Source: a virus
Length of the DNA: 64,000 bases
Virus record (IMG/VR): IMGVR_UViG_3300027857_000004
Span: 1 to 64,000 of that record
Reading direction: 5' to 3' (one strand)
The translations under genes and the position numbers were made by a program. A model generated the notes under the pieces. The model did not search any database, was not told where the DNA came from, and was given only the letters and a program-made list of their open reading frames with translations. Below are positions 1 to 7,400 of this stretch, in pieces. How positions within the stretch are numbered: position 1 is the stretch's first letter; each line of letters begins with the position of its first letter.

Positions 1-224
1 GAGACTTCGGCTGGCACCAGTATCAAATCACCCGTGCGTATCGGCCTCTGCGACCGCACTGGATTATCCCGATTCTGTATCAGCGCTGCACTGCTGACCT
101 GGGCCTCGTGAGCTGCAATACCACGAACGCCAGCTCGTTCAGTGGAGCTGACAGCTTCACCTCCATCGGAGTGTGCGGCGACAACGAGTCACCAGTGATT
201 GGGCCGGGTGTGCCCACGCTGTAA
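1..224 (+). CDS. C-terminal end of a virion-region protein (partial)
   Basis: An open frame enters from the left edge and ends with TAA at 222-224, giving about 73 residues ending in GPGVPTL. The codon pattern matches the following virion genes and two strong hairpins follow directly, so this is the end of a transcription unit. The visible part is rich in Cys, Ser, Asn and Gly. Because the portal-like gene leaves the window on the right, this could be the end of a capsid or head gene, but no domain is recognisable. The identity is unknown. Confidence 0.6.
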   Translation, partial: DFGWHQYQITRAYRPLRPHWIIPILYQRCTADLGLVSCNTTNASSFSGADSFTSIGVCGDNESPVIGPGVPTL

Positions 225-232
225 ACCCTTTC

Positions 233-273
233 GATGACTTCTTTGTGGCCCCGAGAGGGCCACTAGAGTCATC
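233..273 (+). terminator. Strong two-part hairpin after left-edge gene
   Basis: GATGACT (233-239) pairs with AGTCATC (267-273), and inside it GTGGCCC (245-251) pairs with GGGCCAC (257-263) around a CGAGA loop. It sits 9 bases after a stop codon. There is no U-tract directly after it, so it may be an RNA-processing or stability hairpin rather than a classical terminator. Confidence 0.6.
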
Positions 274-290
274 GGGGTAGGGGAACCTTC

Positions 291-336
291 GGGGGCTGTT
301 TGGCGCCTCAACAGCCAGCAGCCCCCGATTCATTTT
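291..336 (+). terminator. Rho-independent terminator candidate
   Basis: GGGGGCT (291-297) pairs with AGCCCCC (320-326), with further pairing possible between GGCTGTT and AACAGCC. It is followed by GATTCATTTTT, a T-rich tract. It lies between the left-edge gene and the gene starting at 353, which suggests the capsid-side transcript ends here at least partly. Confidence 0.65.
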
Positions 337-352
337 TCAGAATAGCTTTTTT

Positions 353-1171
353 ATGATTAACGACACAGTCTTTCAACCGGCTGACTCGGACAACAACCTG
401 TTGCGGAAAATCCTCACCCGATTGAACCTGGGCATTTCCACGTCAGGTGGCGGAGGCGCAGGTGGTGCAACACAGATTCAAGACGGGACCGCGAGTGGCA
501 ACGCTAGAGTCCTGGGCGCGTCTACGCCAAACCTGACGACCGACCCGGCTTTGCTGGTTCGTATCGGCGACGGCGACGTGCGCGCTTCGGTGGCTAACGG
601 CGCCGATGTCACGCAGGGGTCGACAATCGATGCGGCAGCGACCGACTCTACTTCGGCCTGGACCGTTGTGTCGTTGCTAAAGGGACTTTTTGCAAGGTTG
701 GTCATCAACAACAATGTCGGCGGATATACCTTCACCGCGAAAATCAACCCAACAATTTCCACGTCTGCATACTCCGCCGGTTTCACGGTCGGAGCGATTC
801 AGACGTTGACGAATGCCGTTCGAAAATCGGGAGGCACTGCGATTCTAGAATCACTTACTCTTCTGGATAAGTCAAACCAGAAAGCTGCGATGGACATTTT
901 CATTTTCGATGTCAATCCCGCCGCAGCTACTACGACTGACCACGCTGCTTTCGCGTTTAGCACGAACGACGTGAACGTGATTGCACGCGTTTCGGTGGCA
1001 GCCACCGATTATGTGACCGTGAACAGTGAAGCGGTTGCGGTGAAGTCCGGCCTGGGCATCGCTGTGCAAGCCTCGGGCAGTGCCAATTTGTATGCGGTAG
1101 CGGTGACATCTGGAACGCCAACGTATGCGGCGACCGCGCTGCAGTGGGTCTGGGGATTATTGCAAGACTAA
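353..1171 (+). CDS. Virion-region protein, unknown
   Basis: 272 residues. ATG is at 353, after two hairpins. A Gly-rich linker (residues about 28-40) separates a short N-terminal part from a Thr/Ser/Ala/Val-rich body of beta-strand-like character, typical of phage decoration or fibre proteins. There are no catalytic motifs and no signal peptide. The stop overlaps the next start as TAATG, so the two are probably translationally coupled. The function is not recognised; a structural role is inferred from neighbourhood and composition only. Confidence 0.6.
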   Translation: MINDTVFQPADSDNNLLRKILTRLNLGISTSGGGGAGGATQIQDGTASGNARVLGASTPNLTTDPALLVRIGDGDVRASVANGADVTQGSTIDAAATDSTSAWTVVSLLKGLFARLVINNNVGGYTFTAKINPTISTSAYSAGFTVGAIQTLTNAVRKSGGTAILESLTLLDKSNQKAAMDIFIFDVNPAAATTTDHAAFAFSTNDVNVIARVSVAATDYVTVNSEAVAVKSGLGIAVQASGSANLYAVAVTSGTPTYAATALQWVWGLLQD

Positions 1172-2079
1172 TGCCTAATCCGATTTTCAATCGAAGACTG
1201 TTAGCTGCTGCGCAAGTGGCAGCCGCCTCGCTCGACCCGGTAGCAACAGCTTGGGAAGCTCGCGTAATCGCCAATGGTGGCGCAGACCCGTCTGCGGCTT
1301 ACGTTCAAGCCGTGTCAGACCTTGTGTCTGGTATGAAGGCAGACGGCGTTTGGTCAAAGATGATTTTCGTTCACGGCGTAGTGCCTGGGCCGATAGTCGG
1401 AATTAATCCACCCGCTTCGAGCTGCTATGCGCCCAACACTCCTATTCTTGTCGGTCCGTCTGTGAACGAGCTATTAAACAACAACGGGCAGCACGCTGCT
1501 TCTGTTTGGCCTGTTGCTGGCTCATCAATAATCACCCTAGATGGACTGAACAACTGGACTTCCGATTTGGGCTGCACTAGCTCGGTTATGTGGGGTGTAG
1601 GGCAAGGCGCAAGCGCAACAAATATAGGGTGGTCAGTTTATGTCTTTACCGAAAACAGCAATCCCGTTTTTGGTTGCACTGATAACGTAGTTGGAACTAA
1701 TAACAGCGCGCCATCCGCTGGCGCATGGACGTTGGAGTGCGGCTCGTGTTGCGGTAGCGCTGGGTCTTTTACTCCAGGCTTTACGAAAGGGTTTTTCTCA
1801 GTCAATCGAACTGCGACCAACGTGCTCAAGATTCATGCCGCTAATTCTAGCAATGCGCCTGCAACAGTATATACATTTTCTGGCAACGATACTTCCGACC
1901 CGCGGCAAAACGCTTTTAGTGTTTATTTTCATGGCCGGAATGGTCCAGCTGCGACTGTTAATGGAAGTTACATACTGAGTCTTAACCTTTGCCATCAGGC
2001 ATTGACACTAGCCGACTTCACGTTTGTATATAACCGAGTCCAGGCTTTTAGAACGGCAATTGGAGGTGGTTTTGTATGA
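1171..2079 (+). CDS. Virion-region protein, possible lectin-like fold
   Basis: 302 residues from the ATG at 1171, which overlaps the previous stop as TAATG; a GTG at 1144 in the same frame is less likely. The sequence is rich in Ser, Asn, Gly and aromatics, with several Cys, and ends in a segment (LSLNLCHQALT...VYNRVQAFRTAIG) resembling the end of concanavalin/LamG-like receptor-binding domains. It lies between other surface-type proteins. A tail or surface attachment protein is plausible but not proven. Confidence 0.45.
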   Translation: MPNPIFNRRLLAAAQVAAASLDPVATAWEARVIANGGADPSAAYVQAVSDLVSGMKADGVWSKMIFVHGVVPGPIVGINPPASSCYAPNTPILVGPSVNELLNNNGQHAASVWPVAGSSIITLDGLNNWTSDLGCTSSVMWGVGQGASATNIGWSVYVFTENSNPVFGCTDNVVGTNNSAPSAGAWTLECGSCCGSAGSFTPGFTKGFFSVNRTATNVLKIHAANSSNAPATVYTFSGNDTSDPRQNAFSVYFHGRNGPAATVNGSYILSLNLCHQALTLADFTFVYNRVQAFRTAIGGGFV

Positions 2080-2492
2080 ATTCGCAGCATATCACAGAAA
2101 CTCAGCTCGCTGCTTTTGCGACACTCAATTTGTCAGCTGCTGCGGTTGCGCACACTATCGACCAAGCTTTGCCTCACGTAGCGACCGCTTTGCAAGTCGC
2201 TATTGCCGCAGTCACCCTGTATCACCTACTCAAAAGAAAGCGTTATGCGAAGAATCATTCTGTCCCTATCTCTCATGTTATCACTCCTAAGCCTCACGGG
2301 GTGCATCAGCAGCCTAATCCCGAAGACAGTGGAATTCGGCCAGAGCAAGGTCCATCGTTTTCCGGAACCGACAAGCTCGCAGAAGGAACTGCAGAAAGAA
2401 GCAGCGGAGCTGGCGAAGGAAAAGGCTGCTCAGACTCTGTTAGCTGCGACTGCGGAAAACACAAGCACAAACGTCATTACCCCCGCGCGTGA
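2076..2492 (+). CDS. Small membrane protein overlapping a lipoprotein gene
   Basis: 138 residues. The start overlaps the preceding stop (ATGA). The N-terminal half has one hydrophobic segment (about residues 24-50) followed by a basic KRKRY stretch, consistent with one membrane span. The C-terminal 80 residues are low-complexity, hydrophilic and Cys/His/Lys-rich, and lie in a different frame over the first 248 bases of the lipoprotein gene at 2245. The nested arrangement recalls lysis genes such as Rz/Rz1, so a holin- or spanin-like role is possible. No specific family is recognised. Confidence 0.5.
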   Translation: MNSQHITETQLAAFATLNLSAAAVAHTIDQALPHVATALQVAIAAVTLYHLLKRKRYAKNHSVPISHVITPKPHGVHQQPNPEDSGIRPEQGPSFSGTDKLAEGTAERSSGAGEGKGCSDSVSCDCGKHKHKRHYPRA

Positions 2493-3000
2493 GACGGCAG
2501 TTTTGACGGACGCAGTTGCGGAATCGGTAGGGGTTCCGGCTTCGCGGCCAACTGAATCGTCTCAAGCCCTGGCGGATGAGTTGCGAGCCTCGATTGCCAA
2601 GCTTGATAAAAAAATCGAGTCATTTAAGGCCGAGAACGAGAAAGTGGCTGGAAAGAAAGTCGAAGGAAGCGGTCTGATACAGGTGCCATATTTTCTATAT
2701 GCCGGTGGATTCGTTCTGATTGTTGTCGTAGGCTGGCATTTGGCTAAGACCGCTTTGACAGTTGCCTCCGCAGCCAACCCGGGCGCGTTAGTGGGAGTTG
2801 GCGCGATGAATGTTGCCGGTTCACTCGCTGGCAAGGGATTGACGCAGGTTGTCCAAGGAGGTAAAGATTTTCTTGGCTGGGTGAACAAAGAAGTCTCGGA
2901 CCCCATCTTGAAACAGAAAGTTTTGGATGCGTTTACTTCCTCGCATAAAATGGCGCAGGATAGCGACGTTCAATCCGTAGTCAAGCAGCTCATCAAGTAG
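2245..3000 (+). CDS. Lipoprotein with internal TM segment, u-spanin-like
   Basis: The open frame extends back to 2203, but the natural start is ATG 2245, giving 251 residues beginning MRRIILSLSLMLS with an LTGC lipobox, so cleavage would leave a lipidated Cys. A charged Ala/Glu/Lys region (about 30-140) looks helical or coiled-coil. A clear membrane span follows (YFLYAGGFVLIVVVGW, about 150-170) and then an 80-residue tail. An N-terminal lipid anchor plus a downstream TM is the architecture of unimolecular spanins, which bridge outer and inner membranes at lysis. Most u-spanins have the TM nearer the C-terminus, so the assignment is tentative. It overlaps the gene at 2076 in another frame. 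Confidence 0.5.
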   Translation: MRRIILSLSLMLSLLSLTGCISSLIPKTVEFGQSKVHRFPEPTSSQKELQKEAAELAKEKAAQTLLAATAENTSTNVITPARETAVLTDAVAESVGVPASRPTESSQALADELRASIAKLDKKIESFKAENEKVAGKKVEGSGLIQVPYFLYAGGFVLIVVVGWHLAKTALTVASAANPGALVGVGAMNVAGSLAGKGLTQVVQGGKDFLGWVNKEVSDPILKQKVLDAFTSSHKMAQDSDVQSVVKQLIK

Positions 3001-3001
3001 T

Positions 3002-4147
3002 ATGCCTCAAGGATTTTGCACAGATTGCGGCGACGGCGGCGACAATGACCGGGGCGGTTTGCCCGAGAGTGACGAGGCATTGGGGCGGGGTCGGATGAAA
3101 GACAATCCGATTGACACCTGTTCCGGACGGTTTATGTCCTGTCACAACCCGTGCGGGCACGGGCCGGACAATCGCGCAAATTGCGAAACGCTTCCGAGCC
3201 AGATTGAAAATTTCATCAAGCAGTTTTTCGGTGACGTAATCAAAACGGAAGTTAATGGACAGGTTCAATGGTCTCTACCGTGTTCGCTCGATGTTGGCTT
3301 GCTCAACAACCCGCGCGGAGCGACCGAGCCGTTAGGCTGCTATTTTCTCCGGCTGTTTTCAACGGGCATCACCGGCTTGACCGGTCCGCAAGGCGCCGCT
3401 GGAACTAACGGCGCGAACGGGCAGAATGCGTTCACCATCGTGACGCACGGTTTCAATCAACCCGCGTTAAACAATCCTCAGATTCAGGTAAGAACTGAAT
3501 TCAATCCGGTGTTGGTGCAAGACTTGGTGGTTTTCATCGACAATTCGGGCTGGTATCACATTGACCAAGCTAACCCGGATGGCACGCTGTTCTTGACAAT
3601 GATAGCGGTCCTGGCGGGCGCCCCGGCATTTATTCCGGTTAATTCGCTCGTGGTTGCATCAGGTGCGCCGGGCGCGAACATCGTCGGCGACCCGGGTCCG
3701 AAAGGAGAGAAGGGCGATAAGGGCGACACTGGCGACCAAGGCCCGCAAGGGCTACCGGCGCCCACGAGTGGCGTCACCAACACCAACGGACAGTATCACG
3801 AGGGCGCCGGAACTAATTTTCATCAGGCGGTAAACTCGTGGAACGCAGTTTATTTTGTGGCGTCTAACCCAGTTGTGACGCTTCCGAATGTTGGCCGGTA
3901 TCTTTTCACCGTCGTAGTCGCGATGCAGCCCGATAATAACGGCGTGCCTTTCTTTGCGAGAATGTTCAATACAACCACCAACACCGACTTAGTCGAGGCA
4001 CAAGTCACGCTGATTGCGGACATGATGGTCCCTATGACGGTGCTCGTGGACACGCTCTCTATTAACAATAACGTTGCTCTTGAGGTCTTTGGCGCCGGGA
4101 CTGTGTTTCCTCTCTATACGACTATCACATGGGTTCAAATCGCGTAA
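3002..4147 (+). CDS. Collagen-like fibre protein A
   Basis: 381 residues. The N-terminus is Cys-rich (CTDCGDGGD, CHNPCGHG). A conserved block (CETLPSQIENFIKQFFG ... GCYFLRLF) leads into a short Gly-X-Y run (GLTGPQGAAGTNGANGQ), a beta-rich section, a second collagen-like run (GDPGPKGEKGDKGDTGDQG, about residues 226-245) and a C-terminal domain. Collagen-like repeats in phages form trimeric fibre stalks. It is a clear paralogue of the next gene, which overlaps its 3' end by 19 bases. Expected role: virion fibre or surface spike. Confidence 0.75.
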   Translation: MPQGFCTDCGDGGDNDRGGLPESDEALGRGRMKDNPIDTCSGRFMSCHNPCGHGPDNRANCETLPSQIENFIKQFFGDVIKTEVNGQVQWSLPCSLDVGLLNNPRGATEPLGCYFLRLFSTGITGLTGPQGAAGTNGANGQNAFTIVTHGFNQPALNNPQIQVRTEFNPVLVQDLVVFIDNSGWYHIDQANPDGTLFLTMIAVLAGAPAFIPVNSLVVASGAPGANIVGDPGPKGEKGDKGDTGDQGPQGLPAPTSGVTNTNGQYHEGAGTNFHQAVNSWNAVYFVASNPVVTLPNVGRYLFTVVVAMQPDNNGVPFFARMFNTTTNTDLVEAQVTLIADMMVPMTVLVDTLSINNNVALEVFGAGTVFPLYTTITWVQIA

Positions 4148-5154
4148 TCTGTGAATCGCTACAGAGCGAAGTCAACAATTTTGTTTCCGCATTTTTCGGC
4201 GCGGTCACTAAAGTTGATGTATCGCCCGGCGTGGTCGATTGGCAACTGCCGTGTGGCCTAGACCTGGGGCTGCCTTCGAATCCGCGTGGATTCGGCGAAG
4301 GAATCTCTTGCTATTTTCTCCGTCTGCTCCATCAGTCAATCGTTGACTTTGCTGGCCCGGCAGGGAATGTCGGTCAACCGGGAACAAACGGCCAACAAGG
4401 GTTTTCAGTGACCTTGTCCGCGTTTAACCAGCCAGTCAATTCGAGCACGATTGTCACGGTAAGATATTTTCTAACATCGGCTATTCAGACGGCGGAATTT
4501 GTCTTTGTCCAAGGGTCCGGCTGGTATTCGGTGCTGGATGCGACTAATGGCGTCTTATCGTTGTCGCTTGTGCGAGCCATTGGAAATCCGAAAAGCATAA
4601 TCGATGCTGGTCGGATTGTTATTCCCGTTGCTCCAGGCGGGCTATCTATAAAAGGTGCGCCCGGCGTTCCTGGCGACAAGGGGGATAAAGGCGGCAAAGG
4701 CCCAACCGGCCAGCGCGGTCCTACCCTCTTAAACGGACCCACGCAGCAGAATGGAATTTTTGAAGGAGGGCCGAATTCAAATTTTTCAACCGGTTTGAAC
4801 GGAGCGGTCCCCGTGGTTTTTGGAACGGTTCCAGCGCAGGTTATTCTTCCTGTCGCTGGGCAATACCTTGTTCGGTTTACCTCAACCGTCACGAACCAGT
4901 CTTCAGCGGTAAACTCTCCGTTGAATCTCAGCTTACAAGATACAACGGATACTAGTGTGAACACGCAAGCACTCACTACGTTAACAGAACCAGCTTTTGA
5001 GGGGGGCGTGGGATTTAACCAAAGTGTCACCGTCAACGCGGTAGGTATCGTCACTACACTCAGCCCGAACAATGTTCTGCAGCTTTTCGCCAACGGGCTT
5101 TTCTGGCAAGTCAGGTCAACTTACACGAGGATTTCATGGGTGCGAATAACTTAA
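4129..5154 (+). CDS. Collagen-like fibre protein B
   Basis: 341 residues, with the same plan as the preceding gene: N-terminal block (CESLQSEVNNFVSAFFG ... CYFLRLLHQS), a first Gly-X-Y run (GPAGNVGQPGTNGQQG), beta-rich middle, a second run (GAPGVPGDKGDKGGKG, about 180-196) and a C-terminal domain starting GIFEGGPNSNFST, matching GQYHEGAGTNFHQ of protein A. Unlike A it lacks the Cys-rich leader. Tandem duplication followed by divergence is evident. Both probably form trimeric fibres. Confidence 0.75.
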   Translation: MGSNRVICESLQSEVNNFVSAFFGAVTKVDVSPGVVDWQLPCGLDLGLPSNPRGFGEGISCYFLRLLHQSIVDFAGPAGNVGQPGTNGQQGFSVTLSAFNQPVNSSTIVTVRYFLTSAIQTAEFVFVQGSGWYSVLDATNGVLSLSLVRAIGNPKSIIDAGRIVIPVAPGGLSIKGAPGVPGDKGDKGGKGPTGQRGPTLLNGPTQQNGIFEGGPNSNFSTGLNGAVPVVFGTVPAQVILPVAGQYLVRFTSTVTNQSSAVNSPLNLSLQDTTDTSVNTQALTTLTEPAFEGGVGFNQSVTVNAVGIVTTLSPNNVLQLFANGLFWQVRSTYTRISWVRIT

Positions 5155-5375
5155 AGTGTGACCGGGATGAAGACGGCGACCACCGGCGACGAGGCGACTG
5201 CACACTACCGGTCGTGCGTGACAAAATCACGCTGCCGGACGGGACCGTGCACCGGCGCATTCTTTCACACGAATGCCGGGCGCCGCAAGGCGGAGACAAG
5301 ACTGTAAAACCCCCTGTGTATCAGCTGACTGTGAAGAATCCTCCGGACGGAGAAACATTCCTTCCGGGTAGCTGA
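5136..5375 (+). CDS. Small hypothetical protein
   Basis: 79 residues, starting inside the end of the preceding fibre gene (19-base overlap in another frame). It is rich in Asp, Arg, Gly and Pro, with two Cys in the first half (LKCDRDEDGD, GDCTLPVV). There are no membrane segments. It is followed by a CGACTGTTA-type site and the next gene. The function is unknown. Confidence 0.55.
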   Translation: MGANNLKCDRDEDGDHRRRGDCTLPVVRDKITLPDGTVHRRILSHECRAPQGGDKTVKPPVYQLTVKNPPDGETFLPGS

Positions 5376-5383
5376 AAAACCAC

Positions 5384-5393
5384 CGACTGTTAA
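5384..5393 (+). promoter_or_regulatory. CGACTGTTA start-site motif
   Basis: CCGACTGTTAATAGT lies directly before the ATG at 5398, with 7 nt between the CGACTGT core and the start codon. It belongs to the set of near-identical sites described in the findings. It lies in a short intergenic gap and no purine-rich Shine-Dalgarno is present. Confidence 0.65.
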
Positions 5394-5397
5394 TAGT

Positions 5398-5769
5398 ATG
5401 GAATCGATGCCAATTGAGCTAGGCGAAAAACGTGAAGATACCTATGACGAGAAAATCGGCCTAGGGCACCCTACGGACGCCGGTGAAACTATTTATCCAA
5501 AGTTTTGTTACCGGGGGCCAAAAGATTTGGATTTGCCTGATTGCGGAACAATGGTGATTTGTTATCAGAAGACGACTGAGAAATACAAAGCCAACGAAGA
5601 AGGCGAGCACTATTACTACGAGTGCGAAATCACCGTGAAGCGCATTCTAGCTGCCGAAGAGGAAAAAGACATTCGCCCCTCGAAGCGCGACATGAGCGCG
5701 GATGATGCGCTCGATGCGCTCGCAAAAGCAAAATCGGAAGATAATGAGAACGAGGGAGACGAATATTGA
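5398..5769 (+). CDS. Acidic hypothetical protein
   Basis: 123 residues, highly charged (C-terminus EDNENEGDEY), with no membrane segments. A central beta-like stretch (EGEHYYYECEITVKRIL) is followed by an acidic helical tail. It is preceded by a CGACTGTTA motif, so it probably starts a transcription or translation unit. Its TGA overlaps the TTG start of an inserted HNH gene (TTGA). The function is unknown. Confidence 0.6.
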   Translation: MESMPIELGEKREDTYDEKIGLGHPTDAGETIYPKFCYRGPKDLDLPDCGTMVICYQKTTEKYKANEEGEHYYYECEITVKRILAAEEEKDIRPSKRDMSADDALDALAKAKSEDNENEGDEY

Positions 5770-6401
5770 AAAGCTGTTCTCGTTGCAAAAAAGAAAAGCC
5801 ACTTTCAGATTTTTATACCTGCAAAGACGGACGTGTTTTGTCACATTGTAAAGAATGTGGACGCGCCCGGGCGTTGCGTTGGTATTCTGAAAACACAGAA
5901 AAAGCCCACTTGGCGATGGCAGCTTGGGTTGCTAAAAATCCGGAAGGTCGAAAACGAATCGCCAATAAATCTGCAAAAAAACGCCGTGATGCTGATTTGG
6001 AAGCTGCTAGGGCTTACGGGAGATTGCAGGCGAAGAAGCACAAACTGAATCGGTGGGCGTATCGTGCGAAGCAACGACAAGAAAACCCAGAATACAATTT
6101 GATAAACAATCTTCGATGCCGGATTTACGTGGCGTTGAAGGGCGCAAATAAGTCGGATACCACAAAATCTTTATTGGGGTGTTCGGTGGCTGAATTGAAG
6201 CTGCACTTGTCGGCTCAATTTAAGCCCGGCATGACCTGGGAAAACTATGGCCCAGTATGGCACGTAGACCACATTAAGCCATGTGCCAAGTTTGATTTGT
6301 CTAGGTCCGACGAACAAAAAAAATGTTTTCATTTTTCCAATTTGCAACCCTTGTTTGCTGTGGAAAATATCCGGAAAGGAGCCGCTTATCTTCACAGTTG
6401 A
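5766..6401 (+). CDS. HNH homing-type endonuclease with zinc ribbon
   Basis: 211 residues from a TTG start that overlaps the upstream stop. The N-terminal zinc-binding module is CSRCKKEKP ... CKECGRAR (Cys at about 4, 7, 28, 31). A basic linker leads to a C-terminal HNH-like core (WHVDHIKPCAKFDLS ... HFSNLQPL ... NIRKG), the signature of free-standing phage HNH nucleases. The same core occurs in the gene at 49801. It appears inserted between two virion genes, and its 3' end overlaps the likely start of the next one. Role: site-specific DNA cleavage promoting its own spread. Confidence 0.85.
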   Translation: MKSCSRCKKEKPLSDFYTCKDGRVLSHCKECGRARALRWYSENTEKAHLAMAAWVAKNPEGRKRIANKSAKKRRDADLEAARAYGRLQAKKHKLNRWAYRAKQRQENPEYNLINNLRCRIYVALKGANKSDTTKSLLGCSVAELKLHLSAQFKPGMTWENYGPVWHVDHIKPCAKFDLSRSDEQKKCFHFSNLQPLFAVENIRKGAAYLHS

Positions 6402-7395
6402 CTCAATTTGGGATGACTCCAAAGAAATTATTGGAACTTGTAATGATGCGAAGCTTTTACGCTGGATAGGGGACGCTGTTGGGTTAGTAGCCAACAAAGA
6501 AGACTTAGAAGGAATAAAGGGATATTTAGATGTGTGCTCGGTCGGTTGTCATTGTCATGAGAACAAGACGTGTGGGTCATCGGCGGGGTGCGGTCGCCGG
6601 TGCGTCACTCTTCCTCGTGAAGTCCAGACCGTAATTGGCGTCAACGTGGGCGGGCAGCCCGCGGTTGGACGTTCGGCTCTTTTCAGTTTCCACCTAAACG
6701 GTCCTGGTGACTGCAAGCGCGGCGTGTGCGAGTGGTCATTTGATGACAAAGGGTTCGGCTGGCCAACTTATCGCGACCTGATTCATCCGGCCAAGCTCGT
6801 GGCATTTGTCAACACGCCGGAAGACAACAATGTTCCGCTGATTGTTTTTGGATATGATGACCAGGGAAATGTTCTTCGCCGACAGGAAAATGGTGTGTGG
6901 CTTAACGGGCTGCTTGTTCCTACTATTTTCGGTGTTGCAGTTCCTGATTTGGGCGCCCCTAATGTGGCTCGCATTACGAGCGTTCAAAAGGGATTGTCGG
7001 TCTCGCAAATAACGCTGAGCACAATCGACAACAGCGGCGCCGCGCACACCGTCCTGGGCACATACGAGCCGGATGAGACACTTCCCCAATATCGGAGATT
7101 ACGTTTAAACAGGAGTTGCTCCTGGGTGCGAATCGCTTTCATCAAGACCATCGCGGAGTTTCGCTACAAGAGCGACCACATTCCGATGAGCAGCAGGCTC
7201 GCTTTTCTTCTCGCGCTGCAGGCCAGGAAATTCTACAAGGAATTGCGAATGGCTGAAGCTCAGCAATACGAGGCGAACGCCGCGCGCATGGAACTTGAAG
7301 CGCAGCTTAAGCTGGAGAGCCCGAACGCGATGATGCCGCCGCAAGTGCTCGACTGGAGTCAGCCGCGCGACAAGTTTGAGTATGACATTCGGTAA
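6388..7395 (+). CDS. Conserved virion-region protein with unusual start
   Basis: The natural N-terminus appears to be IFTVDSIWDDSKEI. The only in-frame ATG upstream (6283) lies 100 bases inside the HNH gene. A good Shine-Dalgarno (GGAAAGGAG, 6373-6381) stands 6 nt before ATC at 6388, suggesting an ATC start (335 residues); TTG at 6355 is the alternative. The protein has a Cys/His cluster (CSVGCHCHENKTCGSSAGCG), a beta-rich middle and a charged helical C-terminus (about 285-325). It lies directly upstream of the nozzle-like gene, so a head-tail connector or tail role is likely. No family is named. Confidence 0.5.
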   Translation: MFTVDSIWDDSKEIIGTCNDAKLLRWIGDAVGLVANKEDLEGIKGYLDVCSVGCHCHENKTCGSSAGCGRRCVTLPREVQTVIGVNVGGQPAVGRSALFSFHLNGPGDCKRGVCEWSFDDKGFGWPTYRDLIHPAKLVAFVNTPEDNNVPLIVFGYDDQGNVLRRQENGVWLNGLLVPTIFGVAVPDLGAPNVARITSVQKGLSVSQITLSTIDNSGAAHTVLGTYEPDETLPQYRRLRLNRSCSWVRIAFIKTIAEFRYKSDHIPMSSRLAFLLALQARKFYKELRMAEAQQYEANAARMELEAQLKLESPNAMMPPQVLDWSQPRDKFEYDIR

Positions 7396-7400
7396 TCGCG

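Noticed and set aside
1951-1962. CGACTGTTAATGG inside the 1171-2079 gene
   Set aside because: It lies within a coding frame with no gene starting after it in a sensible frame; taken as a chance match.
5384-5400. T7-type single-subunit polymerase promoter
   Set aside because: The CGACT core resembles part of the T7 promoter, but no single-subunit RNA polymerase gene is visible and the rest of the T7 consensus is absent.
6283-6387. N-terminal extension of the virion gene from ATG 6283
   Set aside because: It lies inside the HNH coding region and gives an unrelated phenylalanine/isoleucine-rich stretch.
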